Of a DNA stretch of 64,000 bases, positions 36,126 through 48,500 are shown piece by piece. Each line of letters begins with the position of its first letter. Position 1 is the stretch's first letter. The DNA comes from Brugia malayi (lineage: Eukaryota; Nematoda; Chromadorea; Rhabditida; Onchocercidae). A program made the position numbers and the translations under genes. Below the pieces are notes generated by a model. The model saw nothing but the letters and a program-made list of their open reading frames with translations. It had not been told where the DNA came from and did no database searches. The stretch covers positions 16,426,721 to 16,490,720 of the forward strand of contig NW_025062479.1 of assembly GCF_000002995.4 (NCBI RefSeq), given 5' to 3'.

Positions 36126-36160
<35 letters not shown>
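36126..36160 (+). promoter_or_regulatory. 33-T tract and spliced-leader acceptor between two cistrons
   Basis: A run of 33 T ends in AG at 36159-36160. It follows the upstream stop (36119-36121) at once, and the next gene's ATG is 18 nt downstream at 36179. This is the arrangement of a nematode intercistronic region, though shorter than the usual hundred or so bases. Confidence 0.6.
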
Positions 36161-36162
<2 letters not shown>

Positions 36163-36178
36163 ACTTAAATTAGCTGAA

Positions 36179-39100
36179 ATGGACATGGTATATGTATTAG
36201 AAAAAAAAAATCGATTTCTAAATCTTGCATTGCATGACAGTTATTTACAGAGAATGATATTCAGCGTGCTGAAAAAGGTATCCTTCAGAATGTTCAACAG
36301 GTTAGATTTCTTTTTTATGAGAACTAAGGAGCTTTTCGCCTCAACATTTCTTATACCAAATTATAAATCTAGTGTGTATATTTGCTTTCTACAGCTGTTT
36401 GGAAACTAGTGATATTGATAAGTGATTTAAGATGAATTGTATAAATGCATCGTTTTTTTTTTTTTTTTTAACCTCTTTTAATGCTAAAAAAATGCTCAGT
36501 GAAAATGTGAATAGTTGATTGTAGAATTCTGACAAAAAGTGCAGAGAAAATGGAATGATATTTTTATTTACAAATCGACTTTTTTCATTACTGCATTACA
36601 GGCAATTCAGTCAGATGGTTTGATTGAACAGAACACGAAGTTTTCTACTGGTTAATTACATTTTTCCAGTTCACATTTGTACTGTATGTTTTTAGAAGGG
36701 AAAGGATGGGATAAGGGAACGAGCAAAATAAATACTACTGATTCTTTGGATCATAGATCTGATTGATTATGCCTAGTGAAATTCAGAACTTGAAAAAGAA
36801 GCAACTGCGAATGAAAACTGCCTTACCACACGATCGCAATTCAAAGGGAAGGTATTTAAATTTCCGGAGAACTGTGGTCGCCCACAATCTTCAGGAGGAC
36901 GTACATTCCCGTTGAAAGTGCGAAGTGACGATATAAATTATGATAGCAGCGATTACAATGAATCTCAAACTGAAAAAGTACTCAGTTTTTAAAAACTGCC
37001 TTATTACAAGAATGCAGTTTTTTATATAGTTCTATAAGTAATGCATAAGATTATACCAGTCTGTGATATGGTGCTTGGATTTTTTTTTTTTTTTTTTTCA
37101 TTTTCCGGTTCGTTGGTCTTTGTTTCTGTTATTTACCTCCAAGAATAGTTTGCAAGTACTGGATGAGAAATTTTTGTTTCACTAATGGAGACTATTTGAA
37201 TTAACAGCACTCAAATGTTGTAAATAATCCATATTCCTTTTCAGGATTCTCATCGCAACAGTCCTGATCCACTGTTGAAATTTGCGTCTTTGAAACGTTC
37301 ATTACCCATAGATCAGGCTCCAGCTGTTATTCGTACTGCTACCAAAATTGTGCGTAAAGTTGCTTATCCTGCGCAGAAGATTCTGACTTCAAATCTCGTC
37401 ATCAGTAATGAAGTTTCCTGTATGTTTGTGAACTGTTTGTTACCTTTTATAGATTGTACTTCTCTGTATGTATACTTAATAAGGTGATTTTCGGTTAAGT
37501 TGTTTTGTTTTAGCTAGTCCTGTAGTTTCTGCTCATTCGAATGCGTTACCTGTAGTACCAAAGACAGCAAAACCAGTGAAACGTATATTTTCCAATGGGA
37601 CAATGTCAAAGAACGGTATGTCGTGGAGAAGACGATTAACAAATGAAGGTTTGGAAGTTGAGGATGAAGTGCCTGTAAGGTTTCTTCTTGTTAAAGATGT
37701 ACATTATAAAATGCATGTATTAAGATAAAAAATAAATAAAGATATAAGGATTATAAAAAAAAAAAACACTTGAAATAGTTTTTGTTATTTAGTTCTTGTA
37801 ATCATCTATTATTTTAGTTCATATATTCATGAAAGCCTGTTTTAGCAGACTGCTTCGGTGCATAATATTGCATTTAATGGACAAAGGATAAACCGTCGAC
37901 TTCGTAGGATTAGAGGTGAAAACAAAAATATTCTTAACATAATTCCATTTTAATGTGAAATATAAATTAGTCTACATTTTCTTTAAACCAGATTTTTTTT
38001 CTATTACTAGTTTAGTATTAATATTTTTAACTGTAATTTTTAAAGATAAGCTGTATACGGAGACATCTCACGAATGTTTTGAATTCGCGGAACATCGTCA
38101 TTGCCTAGCTGATGTCTTTTGTCCGTTTGATCATGACGGTGACTCAACCCACAGAATGACGAAGATTTGTAGCAAGTAGGGTTTCTTTTTTCTTTAATTT
38201 AGATGAATTATACTTAGAGATTTTAATTTATTTGTTTTGATGAAGAGTAAGATAAGCATCGTGTATTAATTTCAGATTAATGTTGGGTTTGTGTCGAGGT
38301 CACTGTAAGCAGGCTCATTGCCTTTCTTCACATCAGATGCCAGTTTGTGATTATTTTTTGCGCCTTACTTGTTCCAATGAACATTGTCAATATTTGCATG
38401 TTAAGCATGCAGTTGGCAGTAAACCATGTGAAGATTTCAATCGAGGAATTTGTAAAAAAAGCTCAGGCGTATGTTATTTAAATTTATCATCTTGCAATTA
38501 TAGGAACTGTACACTATCGTTATTTAAAGAATTGATTCAGTTTGAATCTTACAAATTCTATTTCTTCTTTAAATCCTTTGAAGTTTTATTTTTAATTTAT
38601 GAAGTTGCAAACATTTTATGACATTGGAAAGTTTTTCTTGAATTGTGGACCTGTATGGCGATGACGCAAACTTCACATTGAGAATGCAAGTTAATTTGTC
38701 AATTCCGTCGGTTGAATTCACATGCATTCTTTGAAAGATGCCTAATCTTCTTTCTGAGCCATAACACTATGCATGAACTAAACGAGATATGGGTTGGTGG
38801 GAAAGGAAATGATTGATGTGAGGTCTGTAAGGGTTTCACTAATTTTGTGCTATCTATTTGATAATTTATTGCAGAACTGGTGCCAAAATTCACTTTTTTT
38901 GAATTAAATTTCAGTGTTCGTTTCCTCATCGTTACTACTATTCGGTGATTAAAAAGAAGTGTGACGGACTTGATATGTCTAACGTATCCCAACTGTCTTT
39001 ACGTCATAACGAAGCAGTTAAGAGGTTTCTGCTATTTTTCTGCTTATATTAAGTTGCGTGTAAGCAAAGCTTTGAATTTTTGTCCAATCTTTGGACTTTC

Positions 39101-39354
39101 ATGAGTTTGTTCAAGTAACGTAATGATTAAAAAATAACGTAAAACATTTTCTAATGTTCCATTATGTATTTATTATTAAAAGTGCTTCTTAGTTGTCTTG
39201 TCCTTTCATGAATACATTAAGATTCTTTCTTCATTAGCAAGTGATTTAAATTGAAAAGGAAGTTTTTGATTAATGAGTGGTAATATACAGCGAAGGAAGC
39301 GATGATGAAGGATGCAATGTAAATAAGAAGTGTACATTACAATGGATATTATGA
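36179..39354 (+). CDS. CCCH zinc-finger protein, ZC3H3-like
   Basis: Ten exons join in phase to 413 residues: 36179-36277, 36602-36650, 36787-36977, 37245-37419, 37514-37674, 37846-37915, 38046-38175, 38276-38468, 38915-39024 and 39291-39354. The N-terminal 250 residues are basic and polar (RSQFKGKVFKFP, VKRIFSNGTMSKNGMSWRR, RINRRLRRIRG). The C-terminal part has CCCH fingers: C-x8-C-x5-C-x3-H (CFEFAEHRHC to CPFDH), C-x7-C-x3-C-x3-H (CSKLMLGLC to CKQAH), C-x7-C-x4-C-x3-H (CDYFLRLTC to CQYLH) and C-x7-C-x5-C-x3-H (CEDFNRGIC to CSFPH). The finger row, including VCDYFL for human VCSYFL, resembles ZC3H3, which acts in mRNA polyadenylation and nuclear export. RNA binding is likely; the exact role is inferred. 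The first exon rests on phase and the trans-splice site. Confidence 0.82.
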
Positions 39355-39937
39355 AGTAAGTTGTAGTTTTTTCTTTTTTTAAAGAAAAATAGCTTTTGCA
39401 TGATTAATGTAAAGTGGCTTTTCATTCTTGCATATTTTCTTCATGATTTGGAAATCATATTTTCCACTTTTCTGACAGGTATAATTGAATTTTTCTTCAG
39501 AAAATTGCTGTTATCAGAATCGTATTTATTGAAAATTTTTATTATCTTATAATGCTTGTTTGATTATCTAATTTAAGTTATTTTAATTGGCAACCAAGGA
39601 CTTATATTTTTCGAAATACCCGTGTTGTATTTATTAAAATTTTTATTCGATAAATAGTATTTCAGGAAAGAATTAGAACTTCTTCCGTTCATTCGGTAAA
39701 TTTCAGTTTATAAATATTTTTTAGTGGTATGTCAATTTTTCACTGTTTTTTTTTTTTTTTCTAGCCTCGATACAAATTTCTACTCTAGCAAAGGCTTAAG
39801 ATATTTCAAATCACAGTATTCAAATTTTTGTTTTAAATTCATGTAGCCATTTGACTTTCAGCTTATTATTGGCTTGCTCTGTGTTAATAACGTATATTTT
39901 ATTTCTTTTCATTAAAATTTTTTCTATAATATTCCGA

Positions 39938-40031
39938 GACAGTGAAACTGCCTTTAATTTTAAAAGTATATGTGTGGACTAGTTGACAGTGAAACTGCCT
40001 TTAATTTTAAAAGTATATGTGTGGACTAGTT
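39938..40031 (+). repeat. Two perfect 47-bp tandem copies
   Basis: Bases 39938-39984 and 39985-40031 are identical and begin GACAGTGAAACTGCC. Nine bases of a third copy follow. Confidence 0.92.
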
Positions 40032-40583
40032 GACAGTGAAATATCACTCTACATAGGGGAATTGCTTTGAGCCAAGTAAACTAAGCAGTTAATTACGAAT
40101 GATGGGTATTTAATAAATGACAGTTATTTTTTGATAATAGTTTCTTTTTGATAATAGTTGAAAAGAATCCTCATTCTGGTAAGTTTAAAATGGGTGTGCT
40201 CGGCTACGTTAGTCTTTTAATAGTATAGAGAGCAGTGTTTTAAGAGTGAGAGATATTGGTGATGAAATAATTAAGTTGTAAAGTTGGGGTTTTTAGTGCC
40301 AAGGTATCCATTACACTTCTTACAATCGAGACCTTCTGCTGAAAACCGGATGAATGTTGGATAATGATTTTTAATGTATTATCCCTGAAATTTATGTCTG
40401 TTAATTCAGAGTTAGTTGATGGAACAATGGTTTTGCTTTGTTTTTCTCGTTTCAGGGTTTTTCGGAAGCATAATTAATTTTCGGTGAATTATTATCCATG
40501 TGGTACGAGCGAAGCCAGCATAACATCGTAGTTCGGTAAGCTAGTGAGATTATGTTTCTGGTTGGTGGTGCTTATAGAGGTGA

Positions 40584-40614
<31 letters not shown>

Positions 40615-41234
40615 TTTGAATGCAGGAAACTTTCTCCTCTTATTCTTTCATTAGTGCCACATAGTAATGTGAAGAAAAAATATTGAAAATGTATGGTTTT
40701 GAAATTGCTTAGTATGAATGAAAATAGAAATTGTGTAAAAACGTGTTCTTTTTTGCATCGTACATGATTGATTTACATACAGTCTATATTTTTTACTCTA
40801 TCTCCTTACCCTTCCACATTGCTGTGGGCAAATACAATGAAAGAACATCACCGTGGTTCGCGCATCACCCTATCATCTCATTTAAGGATTCATTAAGACG
40901 GCAACCAGCGATAAAAGGTAAATGAGCCAGGTGATATTCAACGTGTATGCTTAATCGTATTGTGTACATTCATTATCGTTTAGCACGGTAAAGGGAAAGA
41001 AGATATGGGCTTGACTGTCAGCATTATCATTAACTTTATCAATGTTTCTGAGAGATAGAGATACTTTCATGTTTTTTGCTGCTGAAGGATGGCTGTATCA
41101 GTTCATCTTTTCCAGAATTTTAAGTATTATATTCTTCGGACATAGTTGGAAATGCCCATGAGTGAATAGAGATGATATTTACAAATAGTATATCTGTTAC
41201 TGCCTAAGATAAAAAATCTAAAAAGATAAGCAAC

Positions 41235-41468
41235 TTATGCTTGCATTACGAAACGACCTTGAGCTGAAAAGTTTTCTTTTTTTCGGTAAGTACCGGGCAA
41301 TTGCCCTGTAGTGCTAGTCGCTGAAACACATGCAAAAAGAACGACAGTTGTTAGGGATTTATTTCTGGGATACGGTTGCTGTTGAGAATCATAAAAACAA
41401 TGTTGCTGGGATTTGTGGAAGAAAACTTTTTTGTTTTGGGACATTTCGCAATCGCTCATCTTTCCCAC
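41235..41468 (-). other. Unassigned open frame
   Basis: A 77-codon frame, MGKMSDCEMSQ to GRFVMQA, with unusually balanced base composition. It contains QQQPYP and TTVVLFACVSA. A TTTCAG in the middle could be an acceptor. I recognise no family and give it low weight. Confidence 0.2.
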
Positions 41469-42533
41469 TTTTAAACTAATCTCATTCTCGGTAGAAAAGG
41501 TCGGTCACATAGATGTTCTCAGAGTTTTTAAATATCTGGAAGGTACCTGCAGGATCTTATGAAATGTACTATGTATCTAAAGATGCTATATAGTATCCAT
41601 GGTCAAAATGGCATATATAATTACATATCAAATTACAATTCCGGTTACTTGGCGTTAGCACGATATGGCGTATAGTATTTGGTCATTTCTTACATTTCTA
41701 ATGAATTTGTATGAAGAGTATTTTGGAACATTTTAACGATTAAAAATTTGGTAAAAAGGAATTAAAGGCACAAAACCTTACAAAATTTCTCTGATAAATT
41801 ATCATTTTTTAGTAGCGGTGAAAATGAGTAAAATATGTGATAATTCACTTTAGAAACTGGACAATTTTTTGCTATGCGGGAAAGGTATGCATCGGAAGTG
41901 ATCAATTTCTGTCATGAATTATAAAAGAATTACGTCAGAAGCAGCAGTATCTCAATAGATTGATATGGCTGATGCTCGGGAGAAGCGGAGAGTTGGATAA
42001 TCATTGTAAGACGGATAAAAATTAGGAAACCAGAACAATGCTTCAAGTGAAATCTATAATTTACTCAATCTTTATTGTACCTTACTAGTATTTCTACACT
42101 GACTAGTATTTCTATAAATAAAACTTATGTTTTCATTAATATTTTCTCATTATTAAGTGGTAATAAGAAATATGCCGACTAAGTGAAAATATTTTGTTGA
42201 AATTGGGTAATTCATTTAGAAAAACGGATGAATAATTTTGTTAAAACATACTAGAAGAAGGAATCAAATATTAGAATATGGAATTTCTCCGATTGTTGTT
42301 AAAATTTCTTCACTTTTGAACACTTCTATATTTTGGTTAGTAATTTAATGGATGTGTCTAAATAAAAAAAAAAAGTTAAACAAACGGAAGAGCAGACAGA
42401 GGCGGAGTTTTCATCGAGAAATGGCTCTCTTTTTCAAAGGCTAACTTATGAATAAGGATGATAAAAGGTATAAGCTGAGCTTACAAGATAGTTTCAAACA
42501 TACCGGACGTAACGTTCGGAAAGCTACATAAGG

Positions 42534-45500
42534 ATGCAGAAGTACGATGGCAAGATGCTGCGGATTCTGGTACTATTCTTCAGTCTTTCTTCACTGCTTC
42601 CTTCTTTCATCAATGGTTCGTTGTTTTATCAGTGGTTATCACTTGTTTAACATTTCTTCACCACCCTTTCCCCTTTTCTTATTCTGATTATCATTTTTAT
42701 CATTGTCATTTATATCTTTATTGTTAATCGTACAACTGTTATTAAGTACTGTTATTGCTTTAAGCAAATATTCGCTACTAGCACTGTTATCATTACAACT
42801 ATCATTTTTGTTATAAATATAATCATTCCAAATATTATGTCAATTATAAATACCGTATGCTTGCAATAATTATAGCAAATACTTTCTTTAGAGGTAATTA
42901 TGGCTTTTAAAATGGATACTACGCTATTTTATCAGAAAGGCAAAACAATCCCAGAAGTTCGATATATTACTTCGGAAATATTTTGGAATAAATACCCTCC
43001 GAATATTACAAACATAAATTTTCAAAATTATGGTGTACTTGAGCCAGGATTTAGTTATCTATTACATAATGGAACTATTATTTAAACCAATAATCAATAG
43101 AGATAAGAAGGATAAACCTATTTCTTCTAAAAATTATGAAATAGAGCACACTTTTTTTTACAATGACATGATCGTTGTGAACTAATAATAATGTTATTTA
43201 GAGTTGTCATGTTTATTAATTAAATGATGAATAAAATACATAACAGAGCAAAAAAGAAATAAATTGGGAAAAAATATTTTTGGGAATTTGAAAGAAATTT
43301 TAATTCTTTTACTTCACTTAGAAATGGCTAGTTTTAAGCGCTGCTAGTTCCAATTCATCGCACATTAAGTTTGAAACAACTGCTGTTGAATATCCATGAA
43401 AAAAAGAAGCTAAGCATTTTGCTGAAATTAAAAAAGCAATACAACAAAAAGACAGATGTGCAGATTTTCTAGGTGATTACAATTGAAAGATTAATTTATT
43501 TACATACTTAATAGCCTAGGCTTAAACTAAACTTTAAAAAAATCAAATTACAATCTTGCCGAGTTAATTAATATCTTAAATAAACTCATGTTCATTATCT
43601 TTACAATAACTATCGTCGCATGACTAATAAAATGAGAGAACTTTGAGCAACAACTGCATAATAAGTTCATTAAGAGTCAATTAAGCTTAATTAATGGAAG
43701 GATTCTATAATTTTTATAAACCGTAATAAATTCTAGCAATCCCCGATTTATATTTTTTTTTTTTTTTTTTTGAAGTATAATTTAAATTTCAAAAACTACA
43801 ATTCCGTCCGAGAAGGAAAATTTTGAACAAGCAAAATCAGTAAAAATTTATTTCGATATTTGCAAGATATATAAAAATCGAATTTATATGTTATCAGGAT
43901 TATTTATTGAATTCTAAAATTTATTCTTTTCTTCAAAAAAGGAAAAAATTCACTTTTTTTTAATCCTAAATAGTTATAATTTAGTTGTATCGTTCATCTA
44001 TTGAATGTTTTTCTAAAAATGAAACAAAATTTAATGGAATATTTTTAATTTATGTTACACTGTTGAAAATGTGATAGCCATAAATTCGTCACTTTTTCTT
44101 TTCATTTCTTCCTTCAAATAAACAGCTGACCGATTAACGATGTATGATTTCAAAATAAAGGAAAGAGCTTTCACTATCATGTTTTACTATTGTAGTGAAA
44201 TTTAATTAGAAAAATGTTTTTTGATCATTTTTTGCAAAAAAAATTTTTTTTTTTTGCACTATTTTCAAGATTAACAACAATGAAATACGGTAACTGTGTA
44301 GGATACGGTAAATATTACAAGGAAAAATGGGGAATTATTCATAGCAATTGTTCTGGGCGATCAATAATTATATTAAGCAATATTTTAAAATAATATTAAT
44401 AAACTTTGATGGGATTCTTTTTGTAAATATAATCATTGAAAAATTTTAGTATTTGGTTAAATTTTTTCAAGGCGAATTTTTTAATTCGAAAAAAAAAAGC
44501 AAATGTTAACACAGAAATTGTCAGAATTATCAGTTTTTTCCACTTCATTTGTTTTTGCAGGATTAGCAGGGAATTATTCAACTAACGATGGTAATATGAC
44601 TGTATTTGAGGTGTCTAATGCGGTAAAAACTGATGAAACACCTGTGGACAATCTTACTTCGGTGCTCAATGCTACAGAAGTAAACGCTGATTTGACGTCC
44701 AGTTAAACAATCTGGCACCAATGAACACGTGACGTGTACACGTGAAAAATCTTGAATTTTTGGGCATACTTTGTAAGAGGAGGAGAGAGAGAAAAACGAG
44801 TGTGAAAGTTTAACTTTTCAAACTAAACAAGCGATGTTATGCTACATAATGGCATGTGAAAATATTAACTTACAGATTAAATAGTATTGCCATGATGTCT
44901 TTAATTCGAGCAGTTCGTTGTTTTGAATAAAAGAATTTTGTAAAGATTTACTTTGTAGAAGATTGGTAGTATCAGTCAATAGATGAAGATTTCTTCATCT
45001 ATTGACTGATGATTGAAGGAACTGTTTCAAAGTTTAAATAGGAATTGGTAATAAGGCAGTTGAATTGCAGTCTAGGAGAGATCAGTTAAGCTGTCAAAAG
45101 CGAAACTTCTTCGTAAATGATGAAAAAATAGTAGCAAGTAATAAAAGCAAAAATGAAAACGTGTGAAATAATTTATTAAGTATTCAAGATATGTGCTTAA
45201 AATTTATGCTGCAAGAATCTATTTGTGAATTATATAAATAATCAAAGTAGAAGGGATTTCTAGATTTAAAATTTTAAACAATTGATTGAATTTCTATAAA
45301 GATATTCACAGTCTCTGTAAATATATTTACTTATATAATTTGCTAACTTTTAATTTATGTTTTTCTCAACTTTTTTTTTTGTCCGGATTTTTAAAGTCAT
45401 CATAATGCACCAGAAATCGGAAAACCACTCATTTATTTATTTGATTCTTTAATTTAATATTTCATTGTTTTATTTTATTTAGATCGAATCACTTTGTCTT

Positions 45501-48500
45501 CGAATGCACAACAATACGGCGTTTATGGGCATTCAACCGTTTACACGTCTTATGCTCTATTCAGCTAGTGAATGTCGCCGGAACTGTGTTGATTTGTATC
45601 CGAAATGTGTCGCAGGTATGTGCAAAATTTGAAGAAATTAATTTAAATTAGGAATTCTTAATTTAGTATTGATATAAACATTTAATAATATAACTAGCAA
45701 CTAGGCTGCGATAGTTTTTTTTTTTCTGAATAAATCAAATTTATGATTAAAAAACTATTTAATATGCTAACTGATAAATTAAACAAGATTATTAGCCTAT
45801 TGGCGTGCAAATTTATGGGTAATATTTAAATATGAAAAAGGATTCTAGATAATGCTCATGATTACAGAAAAAGGAAAAAAGTGAAAAAGAAATTCCAGTC
45901 ACAATAAATTTGTAATAAAACATTAACTGAAACAATAAGCTCTTGTTTCTCTAAATGTATAATTAGCGACAATTTCAATCCGTATTTTCATTTAGCATAA
46001 GAATAATTTTTTAATTTTAATCAAATATTGGAAAGTAATTTATAGATTTCATGCAATTTTAATAGTATTTTAATTGTATCAAATTTTTAATTGAGTTGAT
46101 AAACTAATTTTCAGTAATGTTTTACTATCTACATGAACGGGAGAAAAATCATATCTGTTATCTATTCAGCAAAAATAGCATTGATGAAGATGTAAGCGCA
46201 TTTATTTCTGTATGATTGGTAAATAGTGATTTGATTATTCAATTAAAATTTTTTTAAGATGTTGGAAAAGAGATTTTTCACAAAAAAAACATTTATTATT
46301 GATTAATTTCCGAAATTTTACACACTGATATTGCTGAATATATTGTTTTGATCAAATTTATTGATGTTTCGTATTTGTTGCTTTCTAAAAGTTATGGAAA
46401 TCGAGTGTTTGATAAAATCTGAATCAAAAAATGGAGACAAAATAGTCGTAGAATTTTTTATCATACATATCTTGAAAAGTCCATTTGCTCCAGGTTGCTT
46501 TGGTACCAGAAAAACCGATGAAAAAGTTAGATATGATACGATCGTTGGAAATTGTAGCCGATTGCCATCAATTCGATCCTTTCCCACCGCTCTTCACTGA
46601 TTTCACGACCTCTACTGATGGAGTGTCAAAAAAGAAACGAGGTAATCAGTTAAATCAACTGAATATCGTGGTAAAATTTAGACTGATGGAATCATGTGAT
46701 TTGGTTAAATTACTTTGATATGTTAATGCGTAAGGCATTACGTGTTGGATGGGATCATTCGATCATTTGGTGCATCTCACCTAGACCATTAATTATTTAT
46801 AATTGTAAAGGATATTAATCGTGGATGATGTTTTTCTTATTCAGATGTTGGCTATGATAGGCCAATTGAAACTACCGGACCCTGGTCAGCATGGTCTGAA
46901 TGTTCGACACGATCAGGTAAATACCATAACTGATATATGGTCAAGGAATTTGATTTGTTTTGATCTAATTTATAAGCTTTCTCAATTTCAGGTTACTGAA
47001 AGGAAGAGTATGATCTATCAAAGAATTAACCACATATGCCGTGAAATAATATATCTGTATATCTGTGAGACAGATAGTAAAGGTACAATAAATGAAAAAG
47101 TTATTATATATTCTTTTTAGGACGACAAGTTCGATCGCAACTCTGTGAATATGGCCGAAACATTCAGCGCCGACGATGTTCCAGCAGCGCTTCTCATCAT
47201 GCATTAGGTTACGGTGTTAAAATTACTAGCTACGCTCCAAGTATCGATATCAGTATATCGTATCCACCGTATCCATATCAGCACCCTGATGTCAGTTCGT
47301 AAGTGTCTTTTCCCTGTTTCGATAAAGAATCATTGTTTTACTTTCTATTCCATATACTGTATCGAATTATGACTCATTCTTTACAATGATCACATCAGAA
47401 TTTTGTTTTAGTGATGAATATAAGAGAATAATGAGTGCACACAGTAAACAAATGGCACAGTCATGCTGCTACTGGCAAGATTATTTTCGGCAAAAAACAA
47501 ATTTGGCCAATGGTCACAAAATGCAGGTGCAATGTATAAAAATTTCAAAATAAATTCTTTCTCCAGTCTATGCTTGAATATTTGATGCATATTATGTTTC
47601 ATCGAAGAAAAGTATATGTGAACGGTTGAGACAGGAATTAGGAACAGATAACAATTTTATATAAAACATAAATCAACTGCAAATGCCATCACGTATAGAA
47701 CGATATTGCTAACATCGGAAACTTTTTCTACTAAAATTGCTTGAACTGATCTTTCAATTCAAAAATATCTCAACAAGGTGAAAATATCAACAATTAGTTC
47801 ATTCTTTTTGATTAATATATTGACTAGGCTTTATTACTCTATATTATCATTTTCAATTTGCAGTAAAATATTTAAATGAATGACCACGTGAAATCTAACA
47901 TCTTCATATATTCATCAACTGAATGATTTTATTTCTAGATTCAACAACAACTTGGAGTTAGAGATGGTTGTCCAACAACATGTTCAACTTCTACCCAATC
48001 GAAACTTCAACCACTACCTTATAGTCAACCGCAACCCCAAGCACCAGTTTACAGTCAACCGCAACCCCAAGCACCAGTTTATGGTCCGCAGCCCCAACTA
48101 CCAGTTTATGGTCCGCAACCTCAACCATCAGTTTATGGTCTGCAACCCCAAGCACCAGTTTATGGTCCGCAACCCCAAGCACCAGTTTATGGTCCGCAAC
48201 CCCAAGCACCAGTTTATGGTCCGCAACCCCAAGCACCAGTTTATGGTCCGCAACCCCAAGTACCAGTTTATGGTCCGCAACCTCAATTACCAGCTGATGT
48301 TCAGGCACCAATAAGCGGTACTTTACAGCCTACCAGTGATCTACAACTTATGTACATTTGTAGTGTGCAATTAAATTACTAAATTTACAGTATGGTCAAG
48401 TTGGTCAGAATGGTCATTTTGTTCTGCGACATGTGGAATTGGTATGATACAGCGATATCGTATTTGTAATACAGGACAATGTAAGGGTGAAAATGTTGAG

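Larger units (their letters stand above)
39355..42533. other. Intergenic stretch
   Basis: Contains two 47-bp tandem copies at 39938-40031 and an AT dinucleotide run near 40583-40612. A minus-strand open frame at 41235-41468 is less AT-rich than its surroundings but contains a good TTTCAG acceptor inside it, so its structure is unclear. No family was recognised. Confidence 0.5.

Noticed and set aside
48031..48297. CRISPR-like array
   Set aside because: Copies are contiguous without unique spacers and encode an in-frame protein repeat in a eukaryotic gene.
47991..48311. Minus-strand 106-codon repeat protein
   Set aside because: It mirrors the coding minisatellite; the plus strand joins in phase with TSP1-repeat exons, the minus strand does not join anything.
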